64,000 nucleotides of DNA from Streptomyces violaceusniger Tu 4113 (GCF_000147815.2 NC_015957.1:6882001-6946000), one strand, 5' to 3'. Counted from the first letter of the stretch, positions 28,456 through 37,380 are shown. The notes: generated by a model not told the origin, from the sequence alone. Program-made: numbers and translations.

Positions 28456-29892
28456 TCAGCGGGGCTCGCCGAACCAGCGGTCGAGCGCCGGTTCCAGGTC
28501 ATCCGCGCCGGCCCAGCACACGTAGCCGTCCGGCCGGATGAGCATCGGCTCGGTGTCGGCGCCCTGGCCCACCCGGTCCACCCGGCCCGACCAGGGGTCG
28601 GCGACCTTGGCGAACGTGTCGGCCGGGTCCAGCAGGATGCCGTGCCCGGACCGCAGCAGTTCGTGCACCCGGGCCGAGCCGAGGTCCAGGTCCGGTGCAG
28701 GCCGGCCGACAAGCGCATGGGCTTCGGTGCCCGGCATCGGGTAGCGGATGGCCATCCCGGACATCAGGTCGGCGAGATAGTGCTGGACGTCCGGCAGTTG
28801 GGCCATGGCCGTGAAGATCTCCCGGGCGGCCAGCACGTCCGGATCGCGGGTGCCGGCACAGTCCATCAGCAGGCTCTGTGCCCGGACGTTGCTCAATACG
28901 GCGGCCCCGGCCGGATGCCGTTCCGCGTGATACGTGTCGAGCAGGTTCTTTGGTGCCCAGCCGTGCACGGCGGCGCCGAGCTTCCAACCGAGGTTGTGCG
29001 CGTCCTGCATCCCGGTGTTCATGCCCTGCGCGCCGAGCGGAAGGTGGACATGGGCGGCATCGCCCGCCAGGAACACCCGCCCGTGCCGGTATTGCCCGAC
29101 CTGCCGTGACGCGTTGGTGATGCGGCGGGCGTAGCGCAGTTCGAGCAGGTGCACACGCGTTCCGAACACGGTGCTCAGGCCGTGACGGATTTCGTCCTCG
29201 GTGACCGGGATCTCCCTCGGCAGTGACTGGCCCGGCCCGCCGAGGACCAGTCGGCGCAGCTGCCTGCCCTGCGCATCGGTGCCGAGCGGGAACAGTGCCG
29301 CCCAGTGCCCGTCCTCGTTCCAGGTGTGCGACGTGGACGGATCGACGCCGCTCAGCCGCACGTCGGCGGCGGTGGTCGTCAACGTGCCGGGCTGACCGGG
29401 GAACCCGGCCCGCAGTAGCGACCGTACGGTGCTGTGGGCTCCGTCGGCGGCGACGAGGTAACGGGAGCGGAGGGTGGCGCCGTGGGCGAAGGTCGCGGTG
29501 ACCCCGTTGTCGTCCTGGGCGAGGCCGACCAGTTCTTGGTCCCTCCGGGCGTGGAGGCCGTGTGCGGCGAGGTGCTGCTCGAAGAATCCCTCGATCACCA
29601 CCTGGGGCACGGACCGCCATGGCAGACGGTCCCGGTTGGAGTGGAGTGGGAGTGGGATACCGGCGAAGTGGCCAATGGTGACGGGGTGGTCTCCGGTGGC
29701 CAGCAAGGGCTCCAGCAGCCCTCGTTGGTCGAGCGCCTCCAGTGTGCGGGACTGCACGCCGCCTGCCTTGGACAGGTCGCTGCGCTGCGACAGCTTGTCG
29801 ACCAGCACGGTCGACACCCCCGCCATCAGCAACTCGTTGGCCAGCGTCATTCCGGTCGGGCCGGCGCCGACGATGAGCACATCGGTGTCCAT
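28456..29892 (-). CDS. FAD-dependent aromatic monooxygenase
   Basis: A 478-residue class A flavoprotein hydroxylase. The dinucleotide loop is VLIVGAGPTGMTLANELL (residues 5-22), the DG motif is VAADGAHSTVRSLL (about 150), and the GD motif is VFLAGDAAHVHLPLGAQGMN (about 275). The C-terminal thioredoxin-like part (about 395-478) is typical of the polyketide, rifampicin and pentachlorophenol monooxygenase groups. The substrate is unknown; ring hydroxylation in catabolism or inactivation of an aromatic antibiotic are both possible. It is divergent from a two-domain Lrp regulator 115 bp away. Confidence 0.88.
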   Translation of the reverse strand: MDTDVLIVGAGPTGMTLANELLMAGVSTVLVDKLSQRSDLSKAGGVQSRTLEALDQRGLLEPLLATGDHPVTIGHFAGIPLPLHSNRDRLPWRSVPQVVIEGFFEQHLAAHGLHARRDQELVGLAQDDNGVTATFAHGATLRSRYLVAADGAHSTVRSLLRAGFPGQPGTLTTTAADVRLSGVDPSTSHTWNEDGHWAALFPLGTDAQGRQLRRLVLGGPGQSLPREIPVTEDEIRHGLSTVFGTRVHLLELRYARRITNASRQVGQYRHGRVFLAGDAAHVHLPLGAQGMNTGMQDAHNLGWKLGAAVHGWAPKNLLDTYHAERHPAGAAVLSNVRAQSLLMDCAGTRDPDVLAAREIFTAMAQLPDVQHYLADLMSGMAIRYPMPGTEAHALVGRPAPDLDLGSARVHELLRSGHGILLDPADTFAKVADPWSGRVDRVGQGADTEPMLIRPDGYVCWAGADDLEPALDRWFGEPR

Positions 29893-30007
29893 GGACTCTC
29901 CTCAGGCTGTGTCGATCAGGACAGAAGCAACGCTCCGCCGGCCGAGCTGCCCGATCCAGAAACCGGCTCGATTGCGTCGGTATCTGACACCGCCTAACCT
30001 CGACTCG

Positions 30008-30973
30008 GTGGAATCCGACTACGACGAGCTGGATCGTCGGCTTGTGCACGCCCTGCAGATCGACGGCCGTGCCCCGTTCAGCACCATCGCCGAGGTTCTC
30101 GGCGTGTCGGATCGCACCATCGCCCGCCGGTACGCCCGGTTGCGATCGGCCGGGGCGGTACGGGTGCTGGGCGGGGTCGACCCAACCGTGCTGGGCGCCA
30201 TCCTGTGGTTCCTGCGGGTGCGATGTGCACCCGCCGCGTCGTTCCCGGTCGCCGAGGCGCTGGCCAGACGCCCCGACACGTCCTGGGTGAGCCTCAGCTC
30301 CGGCGGCACCGAGATCACCTGCGTGGTCCGTACCGAGAGCGAGGCGGACAGCGAGGCACTGCTGCTGGCCAAACTCCCCCGCACCCCTCGCGTGGAGGGC
30401 GTGACCGCGCACTCCGTGCTACACGCCTTCTACGGCGGCCCGGACAACCTGGTCGGAAAACTCGGGTCGCTGGACGCGGAGGCGATCGAGCGACTGCGCC
30501 CGCCTCCGATGCCGCATCGACGGGGACCCGTGCGGCTCGACGACGGTGACCGCAAGCTCCTCGCCCTGCTCGCCACCGACGGCCGGGCCGGGTTCGAGCA
30601 GTTGGCCGCGGCGACCGGCTGGTCGCCGACGACAGTCCGGCGCAGGATGACGGAGCTGCGCGAACACGGACTGCTCTATCTCGACATCGACGTCGACTGG
30701 CGCATGTTCGGCGTGAACGCCCGAACCCTGCTCTGGCTCTCGGTCGCCCCCGCACACCTGGAGGAGGCCGGTCAGGCGCTGGCCGGGCATCCGGAGATCG
30801 CGTTCGCCGCCGCCACAACCGGCCCGACCAACCTGTACGCGAGCGTGGTGTGCACGAACCAACGGGAGCTGTACCGGTACCTGACCACCCGGGTCGCCGC
30901 ACTCCCAGCCATCACACACCTCGAAACGGCGCCAGTGATCAGGACCGTCAAGCAGGCAGCGAACCAGGCATAG
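30008..30973 (+). CDS. double-module Lrp/AsnC family regulator
   Basis: A 321-residue protein made of two successive AsnC units. The first helix-turn-helix (DYDELDRRLVHALQIDGRAP) leads into a RAM domain; the second (LDDGDRKLLALLATDGRAGF) leads into another RAM domain. Ordinary Lrp proteins are about half this size. The GTG at 30008 gives VESDYDELD; it has no Shine-Dalgarno sequence, so a leaderless transcript is possible. It is divergent from the FAD monooxygenase and probably regulates it. Confidence 0.85.
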   Translation: MESDYDELDRRLVHALQIDGRAPFSTIAEVLGVSDRTIARRYARLRSAGAVRVLGGVDPTVLGAILWFLRVRCAPAASFPVAEALARRPDTSWVSLSSGGTEITCVVRTESEADSEALLLAKLPRTPRVEGVTAHSVLHAFYGGPDNLVGKLGSLDAEAIERLRPPPMPHRRGPVRLDDGDRKLLALLATDGRAGFEQLAAATGWSPTTVRRRMTELREHGLLYLDIDVDWRMFGVNARTLLWLSVAPAHLEEAGQALAGHPEIAFAAATTGPTNLYASVVCTNQRELYRYLTTRVAALPAITHLETAPVIRTVKQAANQA

Positions 30974-31122
30974 CAACCGACCAGCCCCCTGCTGTTTCGA
31001 TCGCGCAAAGCACACTGCTTGTCACCAGGTCGGCGCGCTACCTGTCACCTGCATGAGGTTCCCCCGAGATGCGAGGAGGGGTGACAGCAGGTCAGATGGA
31101 TCGCGTGAGAGGAGATCTGACG

Positions 31123-31560
31123 ATGCCTGCCCCCAGGAAATACCCGCTGGAGTTGCGTGAACGTGCGGTGCGGATGTACCGCGCGTCGGAACCGAAGCCC
31201 GTCATCCGCCGCCTCGCCGAGGAACTCGGCGTGCATCACGAGGCCCTGCGCAACTGGATCCGTCAGGCCGAGGCCGACGCCGGCGAGCGGGAGGACCTGC
31301 TCACCACCGCCGAGCGCGAGGAGCTGGTGGCCTTGCGCAAGGAGAACGCCCAGCTCAAGCGGGCGAACGAGGTCCTGCGGACAGCCTCGGCTTTCCCGCC
31401 GCGCAGCTCGACCCGACCCGGCCCAGGTAAGAGCGCTCATCGACGAGCACCCACACCTGGGGGTCGAGCCCGTACTCCGGGAACTGCGGACATGGTCGGT
31501 ACCCGAGCCGCACGCTGCGTTACTGCTTTCGTCTCAGTGCGGCATGCGCCCAGCAGGAAC
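31123..31560 (+). mobile_element. IS3-family remnant (orfA plus start of orfB)
   Basis: The ATG at 31123, after GAGAGGAG, opens an IS3 OrfA: PRKYPLELRERAVRMYR helix-turn-helix, then the leucine-zipper-like ELVALRKENAQLKRANEVLR. Near 31395-31400 one base is lost (SAF then PPRS instead of FAAQLDPTRPR). The orfB start VRALIDEHPHLGVEP follows in another frame, and its similarity stops by about 31500. The catalytic DDE domain is gone. The SDR gene begins at 31638. A dead insertion sequence whose right part has been deleted. Confidence 0.8.
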
Positions 31561-31637
31561 TGCTTTCCGCCCTCTTGGCCATCAAAGGATCGCTGGTCGG
31601 CACCAGCTGTCACAGGCCTGGTCTAGCCTCCCGAAGT

Positions 31638-32432
31638 ATGAACCTAGACCTGGTGGGACGACGGGCGATGGTGACGGGGAGCAGCGGAGGCATCGGCGCT
31701 GCAGTGGCCCAGCGGCTGGTCGATGAAGGGTGCGCCGTTTTGGTGCACGGTCGCGACCCTGAGCGTGTCGGCAGGGTCGCAGCACGGCTTCATGCTGCTG
31801 ACGGTGTAGTGGACGTCGTGCTGGGGGACCTTGCTGATGATGATGCCGCCGGCACGGTGGCTGAGCAGGCCCTCGCGTGGGGCGTGGAGATATTGGTCAA
31901 CAATGCCGGCCCATTCGCCGAGCATGACTGGGAAACGGCGGAGCCGGCGGCATGGTTGGACGCGATCAACGGGAACGTCGTGTCCGCCGTGCGGATAATC
32001 CAGGCCCTGGTGCCTCGGATGCGTGAGCGCGGGTGGGGGCGGGTGGTCAATGTGGGAAGCCGGGCCGCGACGACTCCGTTGCCGAACATGGTCGAGTATT
32101 CGGCGGCGAAGGCGGCGGTGGTCAACATGACGACCAGCCTGGCCCAGCATCTGGCCGGATCCGGTATCACCGCGAACACGGTGAGCCCCGGTGTCATCGT
32201 TACGGACGGCATGCGGCAGATGTTCGAAGACGGAGCGGCTGCACGAGGCTGGCCAGGACAATGGACGGAGTTGGAACCGCTGGTGGTGGCTGAGTACGCC
32301 CCGAACCCGACGGGCAGGCTCGGCACTGCGGAAGATATCGCGGCAGCGATCGCGTTTCTCGTCAGCCCGCTGGCCGGCTACATCAACGGCATCAACCTGC
32401 GCGTCGACGGAGGCATCGCGTCGGTGCCGTAA
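31638..32432 (+). CDS. short-chain dehydrogenase/reductase (FabG-like)
   Basis: A 264-residue classical SDR: cofactor loop MVTGSSGGIGAAV (12-24), NNAG (ILVNNAGPFAEHD), Ser in VNVGSRAATT, YxxxK in EYSAAKAAVVNM and C-terminal GYINGINLRVDGG. Third codon positions are less GC-rich than in neighbours (runs such as GCT GAT GAT GAT), and an IS3 remnant lies directly upstream. Both suggest acquisition by transfer. The substrate is unknown. Confidence 0.9.
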   Translation: MNLDLVGRRAMVTGSSGGIGAAVAQRLVDEGCAVLVHGRDPERVGRVAARLHAADGVVDVVLGDLADDDAAGTVAEQALAWGVEILVNNAGPFAEHDWETAEPAAWLDAINGNVVSAVRIIQALVPRMRERGWGRVVNVGSRAATTPLPNMVEYSAAKAAVVNMTTSLAQHLAGSGITANTVSPGVIVTDGMRQMFEDGAAARGWPGQWTELEPLVVAEYAPNPTGRLGTAEDIAAAIAFLVSPLAGYINGINLRVDGGIASVP

Positions 32433-32654
32433 CGGCCTCGTCGAGTAACTTCTCGGGGCGATCTCGAGTAGGCAGTCATCGCTCAGCGTGCCCACACCAC
32501 AGAAGTTGAGCCAGAACCGCTTGAAGTGAACGAAGCCACGAGGCCGGCGTAGGCGGCGCCGACCGGCCACAGACCCAGGCGGTCGAGCGCGAACCGGCAG
32601 TGCCAGGTCACCCGCGTCGTCCAGTAGGTACGTCTCCGGGGTGGAGTACCCGAC
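32433..32654. other. gap after SDR, no supported gene
   Basis: No open frame of protein-like composition was found. On the minus strand, VTWHCRFALDRLGLWPVGAAYAGL can be read without a stop around 32525-32615 but is not recognised. It may be another degraded fragment. Confidence 0.35.
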
Positions 32655-32930
32655 CTACCCGGCCCCGGTGGCCTGATGTCGGTGGACTGACCGATCCGGT
32701 GTCCGGGCGGGCCTCCGGTACATCACTGTCTGCTTGTGGACGTTCAGTACGGCAGCTGTCCGCTGCCATGACCGACGTCGCTTCAGGAAGGTTTCCAGCG
32801 AACCGGTCACATCAGTACCGTGGTCCGCGTCATACATAAGCGAGCAGAGGGCCGAGGACACGGCACCCGGTGGCCCGTTCCGACCAGGTTGAACAGCCCC
32901 TGAGCCCGGGCCACCAGCAGAGGATATGAC
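32655..32930 (-). pseudogene. PucR/CdaR-type regulator, C-terminal remnant
   Basis: Broken across two frames, the minus strand reads LLVARAQGLFNLVGTGHRV, then after a shift LCSLMYDADHGTDVTGSL, LETFLKRRRSWQRTAAVLNVHKQTVMYR. The last is the HTH_30 motif typical of PucR-family C-termini (normally followed by VRRIEELTG, here degraded). The rest of the gene is absent. The remnant ends 16 bp from the alcohol dehydrogenase stop. Confidence 0.75.
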
Positions 32931-32946
32931 GAGGCTCCTCGTTGGC

Positions 32947-34122
32947 TCACTCACCGGGCCGGATCACCACGCGCACACAGCCCTCCGTCTTGTGCTTGAA
33001 CATGGCGTAACCCTTCGGCCCCTGGTCCAGGGTCACCGTGTGGGTGGCCAGGTGGGAGGTCTTGAGCTCTCCGGCCGCTATGCGGCTCAGCAGCATCGGG
33101 ATGTAGCGCTGTCCGTGCTGCTGGGCGCCGCGCACGGTCAGGCCCTTGTTCATCGCGGCTCCCAGGGGGAACTTGTCGACCAGGCCGCCGAATACGCCGA
33201 GCACGAACACCGTGCCGCCCTTACGGCAGGCATGAATGGCCTGCCGTACCGCGGTCGGCCGGTCCGTCTGCAGCCGCAACTGCTGCTTGGCCCGGTCGTA
33301 CAGCCGGGAAAGGCCGACGCTGTCCGCCTCCATCCCGACCGCCTCGATGCATACGTCAGGACCGCGTCCGCCGGTCCGCTCCCGCAGCTCCGGCCCGATG
33401 TCCGTCGCGGTGTAGTCGAGGGTTTCGCAGCCGATGTGCCGCTCGGTCATGGCGAGCCGCTCGGGGATGCGGTCGATGCAGATCACCCGCTCGGCGCCGA
33501 GCAACATCGCGGCACGCGCCGCCATCTGTCCCACGGCTCCGGACCCCCACACCGCCACCACATCTCCTGGACCGACGCCCCCGAGATGAGCTCCCATCCA
33601 TCCGGTCGGTGCCGAGTCGGAGGCGAACAGGGCACTGGTGTCGTCGATCCCCTCGGGGACCGGAAAGGCCCCGTAGTCGGCGAAGGGCACCCGTACGTAC
33701 TCGGCATGGCTTCCGCGCAGCCCGCCCATGATGTGCGAGTAGCCGAAGATACCGCCCGTGTCGTGGCCGAAGAGGGCCTGGCCGAGACCTGGGTTGGTGT
33801 TGCTGTTGTCGCACAGGGACCACAGGTCGTTGGCGCAGTACCAGCAGCGGCCGCAGCCGACGAACGAGCAGACCACCACACGATCGCCAACGGCGTGGCG
33901 GCGCACCCTGGGGCCCCTTTCGACGACCTCGCCGAGGAACTCATGGCCGATGACGTCACCGGCTCGCATCGCGGGGATGTAGCCCCCGATCAGATGGAGA
34001 TCCGACCCACAGGTGGTACCGGCGATGAGCCGCACGATGATGTCCTGCTCGTTCCGCAGCTCGGGGTCGGGGACCCGCTCGACCGCGAGCTTGTTCACAC
34101 CTTCCCAGCACAGAGCCTTCAC
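32947..34122 (-). CDS. zinc-dependent alcohol dehydrogenase (formaldehyde dehydrogenase-like)
   Basis: A 391-residue MDR enzyme with zinc sites. Catalytic ligands are Cys in TTCGSDLHLIGG (about 38) and His-Glu in IGHEFLGEV (about 60-61). Four structural Cys lie in CGRCWYCANDLWSLC region (about 90-104). The nucleotide fold is VVAVWGSGAVGQMAARAAM (about 188-206). The length and internal insert resemble the glutathione-independent formaldehyde dehydrogenase-like group. It starts with GTG at 34122, which overlaps the stop of the upstream membrane protein (GTGA), so the pair is translationally coupled. Confidence 0.92.
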   Translation of the reverse strand: MKALCWEGVNKLAVERVPDPELRNEQDIIVRLIAGTTCGSDLHLIGGYIPAMRAGDVIGHEFLGEVVERGPRVRRHAVGDRVVVCSFVGCGRCWYCANDLWSLCDNSNTNPGLGQALFGHDTGGIFGYSHIMGGLRGSHAEYVRVPFADYGAFPVPEGIDDTSALFASDSAPTGWMGAHLGGVGPGDVVAVWGSGAVGQMAARAAMLLGAERVICIDRIPERLAMTERHIGCETLDYTATDIGPELRERTGGRGPDVCIEAVGMEADSVGLSRLYDRAKQQLRLQTDRPTAVRQAIHACRKGGTVFVLGVFGGLVDKFPLGAAMNKGLTVRGAQQHGQRYIPMLLSRIAAGELKTSHLATHTVTLDQGPKGYAMFKHKTEGCVRVVIRPGE

Positions 34123-34589
34123 AGCACTCCCTCCCCACCGGACCGCCGGGTCAGCAGGCCGATGACCTTGCCGCCCGGGGACTCATGTGTCGTCGGCGGA
34201 GCGTCGGGAAGCAGGACCTCTCCCGCCTCGAGCAAGGACTTGGCCTCGCGCAGGGCCGTCCGCGCCTCCTGGCGCGGATCCTGACCGGCCAGCCTGCCCG
34301 GCAGCGAGGAGGCGAGCTTCGGAACCGGTTCCTTGGGCCGCGCCGCCACTTCCGTTCCACGATTGCCCGGCGCGGGACGAACCCGGATCTCCAGCCGGTC
34401 TCCACAGCGCTCCAGCGGTTCCGGCAACGTCGGCACCTGCACCTCGCCGGGCGCACGGTAGATGGTCACCGTCAGCCATCGGCCGCCACGGGACCCGGCC
34501 CCCCGCGATGACCTGCGACAACACCACCAGATCCCCGTCCCCAGGGCCGCCGTCGCGGCTCCGATCACAGCCGTTCGGACACGTCTCAT
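34119..34589 (-). CDS. membrane-anchored SRPBCC-like protein
   Basis: A 156-residue protein with an N-terminal transmembrane segment (about residues 5-25, VRTAVIGAATAALGTGIWW) followed by a domain whose WLTVTIYRAPGEV and IRVRPAPGNRGTEVAAR resemble cyclase/SRPBCC membrane proteins found beside alcohol dehydrogenases in Streptomyces. Conserved-looking tail: TALREAKSLLEAGEVL then PPTTHESPGGK. Four-base overlap with the alcohol dehydrogenase implies a shared function, possibly scaffolding or stress response. Function is not established. Confidence 0.65.
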   Translation of the reverse strand: MRRVRTAVIGAATAALGTGIWWCCRRSSRGAGSRGGRWLTVTIYRAPGEVQVPTLPEPLERCGDRLEIRVRPAPGNRGTEVAARPKEPVPKLASSLPGRLAGQDPRQEARTALREAKSLLEAGEVLLPDAPPTTHESPGGKVIGLLTRRSGGEGVL

Positions 34590-34892
34590 CGGGCTTCTCC
34601 CGTCCTCGATCAGTCCGTGAGTCCCCCTTATCCGCCGTCCGATTCACCTTCGCCTGCGGTGGGTGCCGGCTTCTGACGGTCCACTGAACGTGCGGACCGA
34701 TGGCCACGGCGTACCGACCGAAGCAAGGCGCCACCGCACGAAGGAGCAGGTGGATGCGGGCAGCGCGAGGGCCGGCCGGGTCAAAGCGGTGCGCGGGTCG
34801 TCCAGTCCGGCACCGGTCACCGGGCTCACGGCCACGCGCGGCACGGCCCCCAGCGAGGACTTCCCGGCCGGCCCCGCCGGGACCGCAGGCCT
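34590..34892. other. gap with no supported gene
   Basis: This 300-bp stretch holds several open frames in the GC-rich DNA, but none with a start, ribosome site and recognisable protein pattern. Flanked on the right by the selA remnant; likely degraded or promoter sequence for the minus-strand operon starting at 34589. Confidence 0.4.
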
Positions 34893-35138
34893 TGGTGTGG
34901 AGCTACCCTCCGGTCGCGTTGATCACCGGCCGCAGCGAGGACGCCGTTGCGGGCAGCGCGGCCACCGCCTGCTCGGTCACCTCATGGGGAGGGATCTCAC
35001 CGGCCCGCGCCCGCTCAGCCGCCCCGGCCACTACCGCCTTCACGAGCCCGCGCCCAGCCGGTCCGCGGCCGCGGCCGGACGGGGATCGGCAAGGGCCGCG
35101 TCCGTACGCGGCAGACGGCGCCGTACCTCGTCCGACAT
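34893..35138 (-). pseudogene. selA: selA (L-seryl-tRNA(Sec) selenium transferase) N-terminal remnant
   Basis: From the ATG at 35138 the minus strand reads MSDEVRRRLPRTDAALADPR, the usual SelA opening. A frameshift near 35040 is followed in the next frame by LVKAVVAGAAERARAGEIPP, EVTEQAVAALPATASSLRPV, INATGG, then an in-frame TAG where intact SelA has NATGVVLHTNLGR, then LHTKA. Similarity ends near 34893. About 80 of some 430 residues survive. SelA makes selenocysteinyl-tRNA. No selB, selD or selC was noticed in the window. Confidence 0.8.
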
Positions 35139-35226
35139 GGTGGAGGCGTGGTCGCTTTCCCTCTCCCGCGCCTCCACTGAGGTCCCGGGACGGCGAGGTG
35201 GGCAGAAGCGGGCCCCCGGATGGCGA

Positions 35227-35930
35227 TTACCAGGTGTCGATGAACGGGCGGCGCTTGGGGCCGGCCGGGATCGGCTCCGTATGCCGGTCATCGAGGGCCG
35301 CGGTGATCCAGCGGCGCGAGTCGGCCGGGTCGATCACGTCGTCGACCTCCGGCGCGGCCGCGGCGTTGACGGCCTTGCCGCGGTCATAGAGCTCGGCCAG
35401 GAGCCGCTCGTACTCCCGGTCACGCTCGCCCGGGTCGGCGATGGCCGCCAGCTCTTTGCGGTAGCCCAGCCGTACCGCGCCCTCCAGGCCCATCGCGCCG
35501 AGCTCCCCGCTGGGCCACGCCGCGGTGGCCGGAGCGTGGGTGCTGCCGCCGAGCATGGCCATGGCGCCCAGGCCGTGCGCCTTGCGCAGGATCAGGGCGA
35601 CCACGGGCACGGACAGGTTCGCACCGGTCACGAAGAGCCGGGAGAAGTGCCGGACGGTCGCGGTGCGTTCCGCGTCCGGGCCGACCATGAAGCCGGGGGT
35701 GTCACACAGGGACACGACCGGCAGTGCGAAGGCGTCGCAGAGCTGGAGGAAACGGGCCGCCTTGTCCGCCGCGTCGCGGTCGATCGCCCCGCCCAGGTGA
35801 CGGCGGATTGTTGGCCAGCAGGCCCATCGGGCGGCCCTCGATCCGCACCAGGGCGGTCAGCGCGCCCTGGCCGAACCCCGAGCGCAGTTCCAGGACGGAG
35901 CCGGTGTCCGCCAGGCCCTCGACCTCACCG
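35227..35930 (-). pseudogene. acyl-CoA carboxylase beta (carboxyltransferase) C-terminal fragment
   Basis: The minus strand holds LADTGSVLELRSGFGQGALT, LVRIEGRPMGLLANNP, then in another frame GGAIDRDAADKAARFLQLCD, PVVSLCDTPGFMVGPDAE, LILRKAHGLGAMAMLGG and the normal tail PKRRPFIDTW. One extra base near 35815 (AAT CCG C CGT) causes the shift. The N-terminal half is missing; similarity begins near 35930, where a plus-strand fragment abuts. The parent would have carboxylated acetyl-, propionyl- or methylmalonyl-type CoA esters. Confidence 0.85.
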
Positions 35931-36055
35931 AGGAAATCAGCTCCCACCGCGCCGCTGGCCCCCTGCGCAACCTGGCCACCAGCATGCGCGAACGAACAGA
36001 CGTCCCAGCAGTACGGGACTTCCGCGAACGCGTCGCCACCACCCTGGCCGCATAA
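35912..36055 (+). pseudogene. unidentified plus-strand gene end (fragment)
   Basis: A single frame reads ALDLTEEISSHRAAGPLRNL then ATSMRERTDVPAVRDFRERV and ends at TAA 36053-36055. It has no start of its own and looks like the last 45 or so residues of a larger protein, whose remainder was replaced by the carboxylase fragment. I do not recognise the family with certainty. Confidence 0.45.
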
Positions 36056-36084
36056 CCTGCACCACCGATCAGCCGGACCGCGAA

Positions 36085-36330
36085 TCAGTTGTCCGGTTCC
36101 CCTGGGCGGCACCGCCTCGGCCTCGAATGTCGGCGCCGACCTCGCTCAACATGCGGTGCACGAAGCCGTAGGAGCGCCCGGTCAGCTCGGCAAGCCCCGG
36201 ATGGAGGCGCCAGCGTCGTAACGACGCTTCAGGCATGCGGCCAGCCGGTCGCGCGCGGCCCCGCTGATCTGCCTCTTCGCGCCTGGACCGCATCGGCACC
36301 GGCTGCTGGGTACTGGCTTTCCTGGCGGTG
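36085..36330 (-). pseudogene. small helix-turn-helix protein, frameshifted
   Basis: One frame reads GAKRQISGAARDRLAACLKR then RYDAGASIRG. One base is missing near 36215, and the next frame gives LAELTGRSYGFVHRMLSEVG and ADIRGRGGAAQGN. The joined sequence is the roughly 70-residue helix-turn-helix protein found widely in Streptomyces. The N-terminal start is also lost. Confidence 0.7.
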
Positions 36331-36461
36331 CTGAGCTTCGCGGCCGCCGTGGCCGGGGCGGCCGCTGTCGGCTGAAACCCGGTTCTTGTGTGGCTATATC
36401 GGCTCCCGCCACGCTCGGTCCGCAGAGGCTTACCGGTCTCACCGACGTCAGGGGGTTGTCC

Positions 36462-36623
36462 GTGGCCAAGCGTGCAGCGAAGAAGGGCCCGCGGTCCGTG
36501 CGGTTGTCCGCCGACCGGCTGCGAGCGGGCTGGCCCGGCCCTGTGGCCACCCGCGTCCGCCTCGCGCAGGCTCAGGACACCGATGCCGTCGACGCTCTGC
36601 TGGATGAGGCCGGGGACCGATAG
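36462..36623 (+). pseudogene. GNAT acetyltransferase, N-terminal fragment
   Basis: The GTG at 36462, after AGGGGG, opens VAKRAAKKGPRSVRLSADRL then GPVATRVRLAQAQDTDAVDA and stops at 36623 after 53 residues. TRVRLAxxxDTxAVxAL is the usual entry into a GNAT fold; the acetyl-CoA-binding region is absent. A glycoside-hydrolase fragment starts immediately after the stop, so the gene was cut by a rearrangement. Confidence 0.6.
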
Positions 36624-36627
36624 CGCT

Positions 36628-37342
36628 TGGCCGGCCAACGAAGGCGGGGACGACGTCATCCTGCTCGCCGACGAGATCAACAATCCGATCAAGGGCAACG
36701 CGCTGCTCAACAAGAACGACCAGCCCATCAATCTGGAGGGGGTCGTCCATCCCAGCCACAACCTGGCGATCGGCGGCGACCCGCGGCTGCTGCGGCTGGT
36801 GCGCAACCGCCTCCAGTGGGTGGACCCGTTCCTGCCGGGCTCGCGCGGCTCGTCCATCAACGGGTTTCCCGAGACGTTTCACCATCGCGACCCGCGCGGG
36901 CTGGGACCCGCAAGACCTGATCGGCAAGTTCACCACGGTGGTCGAGCGGCTGTGGCGGCCGAACCTCACGGTCGGGCAGTCCGGTGGCGGGCAGGAGACG
37001 TCCGGTGCCATCGAGACGGTCGACTCGATGATGCTGCAGACCTACCGGGGAGTGACCCGGGTGTTCCCCGCGTGGCCCGAGGACCGCGATGCGAAGTTCG
37101 TACGGCTGCGCGCCAAGAGCGCCTTCACCCTGTCCGCCGAGCGAAAGGACGGCAGCGTCCGGTCCCTGGACGTGACCAGCGAGAAGGGCAACCGCTTCGC
37201 ACTGGCCAGCCCCTGGGGCGGCGACCGGGTCACCGTGGTCGACGACCGTGGCCGACGCGTGGCCACCACCACGCGGGACGGGGTCGTCTCGTTCCGGACG
37301 GCGCCGGGGCGGACGTACCACCTCACCGGCCACGCCCGCTGA
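36628..37342 (+). pseudogene. C-terminal fragment of a large glycoside hydrolase-like protein
   Basis: Readable pieces are INNPIKGNALLNKNDQPINL, HPSHNLAIGGDPRLLRLVRN and SINGFPETF. After one extra base near 36879 the next frame continues ATRAGWDPQDLIGKFTTVVE, NLTVGQSGGGQETSGAIETV, MLQTYRGVTRVFPAWPEDRD and a beta-sandwich tail. The pattern resembles the end of GH95-like alpha-L-fucosidase-type proteins, but I am not certain of the family. The N-terminal bulk is missing. A strong terminator follows. Confidence 0.6.
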
Positions 37343-37349
37343 CCCCGAT

Positions 37350-37380
37350 GGGGCTTCCCGCCTGCCCGGCGGGAAGCCCC
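37350..37380 (+). terminator. strong hairpin terminator
   Basis: GGGGCTTCCCGCC at 37350-37362 pairs perfectly with GGCGGGAAGCCCC at 37368-37380 (13-bp stem, 5-nt loop), 8 bp after the glycoside hydrolase stop and before the convergent lyase-like gene. Confidence 0.85.

Noticed and set aside
36069..36860. 264-residue minus-strand open frame through the graveyard
   Set aside because: It strings together a helix-turn-helix fragment and the antisense of the GNAT and glycoside-hydrolase pieces; only the small helix-turn-helix part is genuine.
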